Made by a program: the position numbers and the translations under genes
In this document: piece after piece, positions 13,239 to 17,071 of the stretch
How the letters are laid out: each line of letters opens with the position of its first letter
Numbering within the stretch: position 1 is the stretch's first letter
From: an uncultured Clostridia bacterium
GTDB taxonomy: Bacteria > Bacillota > Clostridia > Christensenellales > CAG-138
DNA: 17,071 nucleotides
Assembly (NCBI GenBank): GCA_937915925.1
Contig: CALGGM010000161.1
Span: forward strand, 1 to 17,071
Direction of reading: 5' to 3'
Notes under the pieces: generated by a model
What the model saw: only the letters and a program-made list of their open reading frames with translations
Told to the model about the DNA's origin: nothing
Databases searched by the model: none

Positions 13239-14222
13239 TTAAGTGCGTAAATACCGCTGACTGCGGCTGCTCGGCTTGTCGGGGTGTTCCATCCGGACAA
13301 GTCCCTGCTCAATCGCGGGGACGAGGTAGTTTCTGCGGAAGCCGTCGCGCGAGCTGAGGTGCAGAAGCTCCATCAGCGACTTTGCCGTATAGGGGACGTC
13401 GAAATCCATCACGGACAGCAGGCGGTTCATCTGCTCACTGATTTCGCTTTCCGACTGCAGGCGCTTTTGCACATCGTCAAGCGACTCGTTGATCTTTGTC
13501 AGCATGAACTCCACGAACACGGTGCAGTTGCCGGAATGATTGCAGGCGTCGATCGCGTCATAGTAGCCCTGCGTGAATTCTTCGATCCGGCTTTCGATCG
13601 GGATATCGCGGAAGATCGGATTCCATTGCGACAGGAGCGCCGTCTGCCAAAGCCGTGCCATGCGTCCGTTTCCGTCCTTGAACGGGTGAATGAAGACGAA
13701 TTCGTAATGAAAGACGGAGGAGAGAATCAGCGCATGGAGGGAATCCTGACTGTTTTTCATCCAATCAAACAGATCGTGTATCAGCTTCGGCACAAGATCG
13801 GGCGGGGGAGCGACAAAGATGCAGCGATCCCCATTGAATACGCCCTCGTTGCCGGTACGAAACATCCCGGACTCGTCGACGATCTTATCTGTTATGATGC
13901 CGTGGATGCGCTTCAGATCGTCGATGCTGTACGGATCGAAGGAGCCAAGCTCCTTGTATGCGGCAAAGGCGTTCTGGACTTCCAGGATTTCCTTTTCCGG
14001 ACCGACGACGGCTTTGCCATTCAGCACGCCGCGGACGTCTTCAAGAGACAGGGAGTTTGCCTCGATCTTTAATGAAGAATGAACGGAGCGAATCCGGTTG
14101 TTATGGCGCAGGTGCGGATGCGTTTCCATCAATCTGCTGCCGTCGATCCGTCCGACTTTTTCTGAAATCTGAGATACGCTTCGCAGCATATCATTCGTAA
14201 TGGCATATGGTGGTTCGTACAT
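13239..14222 (-). CDS. Fic-domain protein (AMPylase-type)
   Basis: A 327-residue Fic protein. The catalytic motif HPFKDGNGRMAR (179-190) is complete, with His179 as the base. The N-terminal inhibitory helix carries SSLKIEAN (49-56), a match to the [S/T]xxxE[G/N] motif with Glu54 intact but Ala at the usual Gly/Asn position, so this is a class II self-inhibited Fic. A winged-helix-like C-terminus (~270-327) is common in this architecture. Fic proteins transfer AMP or another NMP onto target proteins. AAGGAG at 14231-14236 and ATG 14222 define the start. It has its own promoter (14252-14280) and terminator and looks like cargo of the element. Confidence 0.9.
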   Translation of the reverse strand: MYEPPYAITNDMLRSVSQISEKVGRIDGSRLMETHPHLRHNNRIRSVHSSLKIEANSLSLEDVRGVLNGKAVVGPEKEILEVQNAFAAYKELGSFDPYSIDDLKRIHGIITDKIVDESGMFRTGNEGVFNGDRCIFVAPPPDLVPKLIHDLFDWMKNSQDSLHALILSSVFHYEFVFIHPFKDGNGRMARLWQTALLSQWNPIFRDIPIESRIEEFTQGYYDAIDACNHSGNCTVFVEFMLTKINESLDDVQKRLQSESEISEQMNRLLSVMDFDVPYTAKSLMELLHLSSRDGFRRNYLVPAIEQGLVRMEHPDKPSSRSQRYLRT

Positions 14223-14251
14223 ATCGTGTACTCCTTTTCACTTTCAAAATC

Positions 14252-14280
14252 ATTATAACACAGGTTTGCACAGTAATCAA
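14252..14280 (-). promoter_or_regulatory. Promoter of fic, with upstream direct repeats
   Basis: On the minus strand TTGATT (14280-14275), a 17-base spacer and a perfect TATAAT (14257-14252) preceded by TG form an extended -10 promoter. Two identical TGTGTAAGA repeats lie upstream at 14283-14291 and 14307-14315 and might bind a regulator. Confidence 0.75.
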
Positions 14281-14333
14281 CATCTTACACACTAACTTGC
14301 ATACTTTCTTACACATAGAATAAACGATAGGTG

Positions 14334-16016
14334 TTACGCGACAGGCAGTGCGGCATTCTTGTTCGATTCGATGTATTCAAGCAGATATTCGTATTCCACC
14401 TGAAAGCGGGGGACGATGCGGATTGAATGATCCTCATTCACATAGATCGCTTCGATCAGCTCCGTAACGATCGGACGGGAGAGTTCCGAAACCGTCTGAA
14501 ACTTTCTGAAATGCGTAATAAAGGCGTTTTCCTCGACCGGACGGTTCTCTGCCTTCTCGATGCTCTTTTTGAGATTCTCGATCGATTTGTCAAGCGTCGA
14601 AACGGTTTCCTGCAGATTCGTTTTCAGTGTAAGGTATTCTTCCTGCGTGAGGATTCCGTTCTTCCAATCCGGATAGAGATCCAGCATGGCGCGCATGCTT
14701 TTGTCGCGTTCCGCCTGCTGTGTGTGCAGCGTTTTTTGGAGATGCGACGCGCTTTTCTTTTCCTTCTGTGCGTTGTTGATTGTTGCAACGACCTGTTCCA
14801 ATCCGACGGCAAGACCGGCAAGATATTCAATACAGCTTTTCACAGCTGTCTCCAGTTGATCGATGCGGATCGAATGATTGGAACACGCCGATTTCTTCAT
14901 CTTGCGTGTGGTAGCACAGCGGTAGTACACATACGTCCCGTAGGGCAGGACGTTCGTCTTTTTGTTCATGACGCGGTGGCAGTCGGCGCAGCGCACCAGA
15001 CCCGCGAACAGATCGGCTTGGTGCTTCTCGGTGGAGCGCCGGATGCCGTGACAGAACTGCGACTGTGCAAGATCGTACATCTCTTGTGTGATGATCGCCT
15101 CATGCATGTTGTCGACCACATACCAGTCTTCCTTCGGGCAGGCGCGCAGCGTCTGATCCTTATAGCTGACGATGCGATGCCGTCCCTGGATCATTTTTCC
15201 GGTATAGACCTCGTTCTGCAGAATGCGCCGGACGGAGCTGTCCGGCCAAAGCCCGTCGCCGTTCTTGTTCGGATGCTGAAAATTCATACCCTTTAGCTTT
15301 TTGTATGCGGAAGGATTGGGAATGCCCATCTCATTCAGATCCTTTGCGATGCCGATGATGCTGCGTCCCTGTAAGAATTTCTCATAAATCAGCTTCACGA
15401 TCGGCGCGGTCTCCGGGTCGACGACCAGCTTGTGATAATCGTTCGGGTCTTTCAGATAGCCGTAGGGGGAGAAGGAGCCGATGAATTTGCCCTGCTGCCG
15501 GTTGACGTTCAGCGTCGCGCGGATATTGACCGATGTCGTTGCCGAAACGCTCTCATTGATGACATTCGTTATGCCGAGCGTGATACAGTTGGTCGCCGCC
15601 GAGGACGCGGACGCTGTCAGCGAATCATAGTAGTTGTTGCAGGCAATGAAGCGCACGCCGAGCCGGACAAAGTCCTCGGTGATCAGTGTGCCGCCCTGAT
15701 TGGCGTTGCGTCCGAAGCGCGACAGGTCTTTGACGATCACGCAGTTGACCGCACCGGCGCGGATGTCCTGCATCATGCGCTGAAAGCCGGGACGGTCGAA
15801 ATTCGTGCCGGTCCAGCCGTCGTCAACGTAGCAGTCATATTCAATGATGTCGGGATGCTGTTTCAGGTATTCGCGCAGAATTTCGCGCTGGGACGAAACA
15901 GAATTGCTTTCGCCCTTCAGTTCATCTTCGCGGGAAAGGCGGATGTACAGACCGGCAGACCAAATGCGTACCGGCGCGACGGGCGGTTGATAATAGGATT
16001 CGTATTGTTTTTTCAT
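14334..16016 (-). CDS. Large serine recombinase (integrase/excisionase of the element)
   Basis: A 560-residue large serine recombinase. The resolvase domain has LYIRLSRED (catalytic Ser28), YVDDGWTGTNFDRPGFQ (63-79) and KDLSRFGRN (96-104, Arg100 and Arg103). Next come the recombinase domain with GKFIGSFSPYGYLKDP, a zinc ribbon (Cys343, 346, 367, 378), a coiled coil (~410-490) and a DUF4368-like tail ending around VEYEYLLEYIE. These enzymes cut at short attachment sites through a covalent serine link and integrate or excise elements. ATG 16016 is preferred over 16052 because GGAGGT (16030-16025) precedes it by eight bases. It seems intact and is the likely agent of the spoVAD interruption. Confidence 0.93.
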   Translation of the reverse strand: MKKQYESYYQPPVAPVRIWSAGLYIRLSREDELKGESNSVSSQREILREYLKQHPDIIEYDCYVDDGWTGTNFDRPGFQRMMQDIRAGAVNCVIVKDLSRFGRNANQGGTLITEDFVRLGVRFIACNNYYDSLTASASSAATNCITLGITNVINESVSATTSVNIRATLNVNRQQGKFIGSFSPYGYLKDPNDYHKLVVDPETAPIVKLIYEKFLQGRSIIGIAKDLNEMGIPNPSAYKKLKGMNFQHPNKNGDGLWPDSSVRRILQNEVYTGKMIQGRHRIVSYKDQTLRACPKEDWYVVDNMHEAIITQEMYDLAQSQFCHGIRRSTEKHQADLFAGLVRCADCHRVMNKKTNVLPYGTYVYYRCATTRKMKKSACSNHSIRIDQLETAVKSCIEYLAGLAVGLEQVVATINNAQKEKKSASHLQKTLHTQQAERDKSMRAMLDLYPDWKNGILTQEEYLTLKTNLQETVSTLDKSIENLKKSIEKAENRPVEENAFITHFRKFQTVSELSRPIVTELIEAIYVNEDHSIRIVPRFQVEYEYLLEYIESNKNAALPVA

Positions 16017-16035
16017 GCTGTTGTACCTCCGAAAG

Positions 16036-16090
16036 AATGACGGCAACAGCAATATCGGGGTTTTCCCCAGTATAGCATGCCGCCGTCATT
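16036..16090. repeat. 9-base inverted repeat spanning the recombinase promoter
   Basis: AATGACGGC at 16036-16044 is the exact reverse complement of GCCGTCATT at 16082-16090. Between them lie a GGGG-TTTT-CCCC hairpin (16057-16068) and the recombinase -10 box. One arm is in the promoter spacer and the other in the transcribed leader, so it is more likely a DNA-level protein site than an RNA hairpin. Confidence 0.65.
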
Positions 16091-16097
16091 TTATCCA
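16069..16097 (-). promoter_or_regulatory. Promoter of the serine recombinase
   Basis: On the minus strand TGGATA (16097-16092), a 17-base spacer and TATACT (16074-16069) preceded by TG make an extended -10 promoter. The start of transcription would be near 16062, inside the inverted repeat described at 16036-16090. Confidence 0.6.
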
Positions 16098-16121
16098 GTG
16101 TTTTTTATAATGAAAATTTTG

Positions 16122-16370
16122 TCAGGAATTCAAAAGCCCCCGTGCCAACGCATCCGAGAAACGTATATCGCCGCCTTTGTCAAGCTTTACGATGATCGGT
16201 CCGACCTTGAACAGATATGGATTCTTTATCTGCGAAACAAAATCCAGAAACCGCTCCCGAAGGGGAAGGGAACGGTCGATCGTAACGTCGCGCAGATCGA
16301 CGAGATCATCTATATCATAAGCCGCGGGATCAACCTCCTGCATCCTTCTAAGATCCTCTTTTGTGAGCAT
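16122..16370 (-). CDS. DUF6870-type small element protein
   Basis: An 82-residue protein starting MLTKEDLRRMQEVD, with the pattern LVDLRDVTIDRSLPLRERFLD and QIKNPYLFKVG. These match a small family, DUF6870, that I know from conjugative and mobilisable elements of Clostridia. Function is unknown; it is probably soluble. AGGTGA at 16375-16380 sits four bases before the start. It lies between the relaxase and recombinase genes, as is common in such elements, and supports the idea that the region is a single element. Confidence 0.75.
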   Translation of the reverse strand: MLTKEDLRRMQEVDPAAYDIDDLVDLRDVTIDRSLPLRERFLDFVSQIKNPYLFKVGPIIVKLDKGGDIRFSDALARGLLNS

Positions 16371-16519
16371 CGAGTCACCTTACCTTTCTCTACCATCCAT
16401 TGTTGCCAACTTTTCCGGCAGTTATTCCGGACGACAATGCTTGAATTTGATGTATGCATTTTTCATTTCCTTTCTGTATTTGTTTGGTGAACATTCCCGC
16501 AGCGTTGCGGTGCGAAACA

Positions 16520-16558
16520 GTTATACAAAGGCAGCAGCTTATCGTTCAGCTGTATAAC
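16520..16558. repeat. 8-base inverted repeat over the relaxase stop codon
   Basis: GTTATACA at 16520-16527 and TGTATAAC at 16551-16558 are exact reverse complements, with the relaxase stop codon (16541-16539) between them. A second small hairpin, CCGCA/TGCGG, is at 16497-16510 (arms approximate). Neither has a T-run on the minus strand, so their role in termination is doubtful. Confidence 0.5.
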
Positions 16559-17071
16559 GCGGTTTCTCCTTTCGGTCGAGCATGTTCAGCACGTCCTCCG
16601 GAAGCTGATCGAGAACGCGATGCGCGCGGCGCTGCCACTCCTTTAGATCCTCGGCGCGGTTCGCCGTTTCCTCCAAAAGCTCGCTCATTTGCACATACTC
16701 GTCGTTCTGCTGTGCGATCGTTTGACTCTGCTCTGCAACCTCTGCTTCCAGCTCGCGCTTTGCCTTTTCCAGTTCACGGACGTACGTTTCCGTGCTCTGC
16801 ATCTGCCCTGCAAGCGAATAGCAGACCGGCAGCATCTGTCCGATCAGCTTCAGCGCATCGTCGCGTTTCTTGCCGGCGTTGAACACCGTGACCGTTTTCA
16901 GCGCTTCCTCCAGCCGACCGTAGCTTTTCGAGAGATCCTTCGCCATGCGGAACTGATACGCCGGAATGTGCTTTCGGTGCGTGATCCGGCGCGGCAGTCC
17001 GCGCGACAGGGCGGGGTAGCGCTCTGACATCCATGCGTGAAACTCGTCCTGCCACTTGGAAAGCCCCTGCG
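16539..17071 (-). CDS. MobV-type relaxase / plasmid recombination protein, C-terminal part
   Basis: The frame is open from the right edge, so this is a 5'-truncated view of a larger gene; the internal ATG at 17030 is not its start. The visible 177 residues begin with a WQDEFHAWM segment and continue with YPALSRG and ITHRKHIPAYQF, a pattern of the C-terminal half of MobV/Pre relaxases. A long coiled coil (~residues 75-145 of the visible part) and a basic end follow. MobV proteins nick an origin of transfer to start mobilisation. The catalytic N-terminal region and any oriT lie beyond the window. Confidence 0.65.
   Translation of the reverse strand, partial: QGLSKWQDEFHAWMSERYPALSRGLPRRITHRKHIPAYQFRMAKDLSKSYGRLEEALKTVTVFNAGKKRDDALKLIGQMLPVCYSLAGQMQSTETYVRELEKAKRELEAEVAEQSQTIAQQNDEYVQMSELLEETANRAEDLKEWQRRAHRVLDQLPEDVLNMLDRKEKPRYTAER

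Larger units (their letters stand above)
13055..17071 (-). mobile_element. Integrated mobilisable element with serine recombinase (left part)
   Basis: From about 13055 the spoVAD reading frame is replaced by AT-rich sequence and then by accessory genes all on the minus strand: fic, a large serine recombinase, a DUF6870 gene and a MobV-type relaxase running off the edge. These are typical of integrative mobilisable elements of gut Firmicutes. The recombinase lies near one end, as usual. A GA dinucleotide is present at 13054-13055; GA is the crossover in TnpX/TndX-type elements, but this is weak evidence by itself. The other end is outside the window. Confidence 0.75.

Noticed and set aside
13284..14072. 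Plus-strand 262-codon frame opposite fic
   Set aside because: The minus strand encodes an unambiguous Fic protein with a promoter, ribosome site and terminator; the plus frame shows no family features.
14427..15296. Plus-strand 289-codon frame opposite the recombinase
   Set aside because: Shadow of the serine recombinase gene, whose catalytic and zinc motifs are all intact on the minus strand.
16371..16538. Small minus-strand open frames (14 to 49 codons) between the relaxase and DUF6870 genes
   Set aside because: Several overlap in different frames, ribosome sites are weak or abut the start, and none matches a small protein that I recognise.

Overview
The window looks like a chromosomal segment of a spore-forming member of the Clostridia (Firmicutes/Bacillota). 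It carries SpoVA-family germination genes, strong GGAGG ribosome sites, a GC-rich coding style with codons such as GCG, GAC and ATC, and an integrated element of a kind common in gut Clostridia. I cannot name the genus.

Layout. (1) 1-297: a possible 33-residue peptide, an intrinsic terminator and a promoter. (2) 298-2653: two overlapping CNNM/CBS membrane proteins of the CorC/HlyC family. (3) 2651-3263: a comb-like array of short hairpins separated by GCGATAT on the left and by its reverse complement ATATCGC on the right, followed at once by an AT-richer gene for an S23/Avd-type four-helix-bundle protein. This looks like an acquired cassette and is a leading novelty candidate. (4) 3256-4770: a cytidine-deaminase-like enzyme, a FlaR/adenylate-kinase-like P-loop protein and an unrecognised protein, closed by a terminator. 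(5) 4843-10887: a TetR-controlled operon of eight genes with one good promoter, a palindromic operator and a terminal hairpin. It encodes an exported-domain alpha/beta hydrolase, a TetR repressor, a flavin-reductase-like protein with a C-terminal PCP_red-like domain, an NAD(P)-binding SDR-like protein, a DUF1295 (steroid 5-alpha-reductase-like) membrane protein, two unknown membrane proteins, and a soluble protein resembling ferredoxin-dependent bilin reductases. Taken together this suggests a reductive pathway for a hydrophobic or tetrapyrrole-like substrate, which to my knowledge is undescribed. (6) 10883-12310, minus strand: a second TetR/SDR pair with a textbook promoter covered by two operators. 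(7) 12318-13066, minus strand: intact spoVAE preceded by only the last ~130 codons of spoVAD. (8) ~13055 to the right edge: an integrated mobilisable element carrying a Fic protein, a large serine recombinase, a DUF6870 protein and the end of a MobV-type relaxase. It abuts the broken spoVAD.

The three points most worth following are the hairpin array with its four-helix-bundle gene, the FDBR/PCP_red reductive operon, and the interruption of spoVAD by a serine-recombinase element, which could be either a lesion or a sporulation-timed excisable element like those known in other spore formers.
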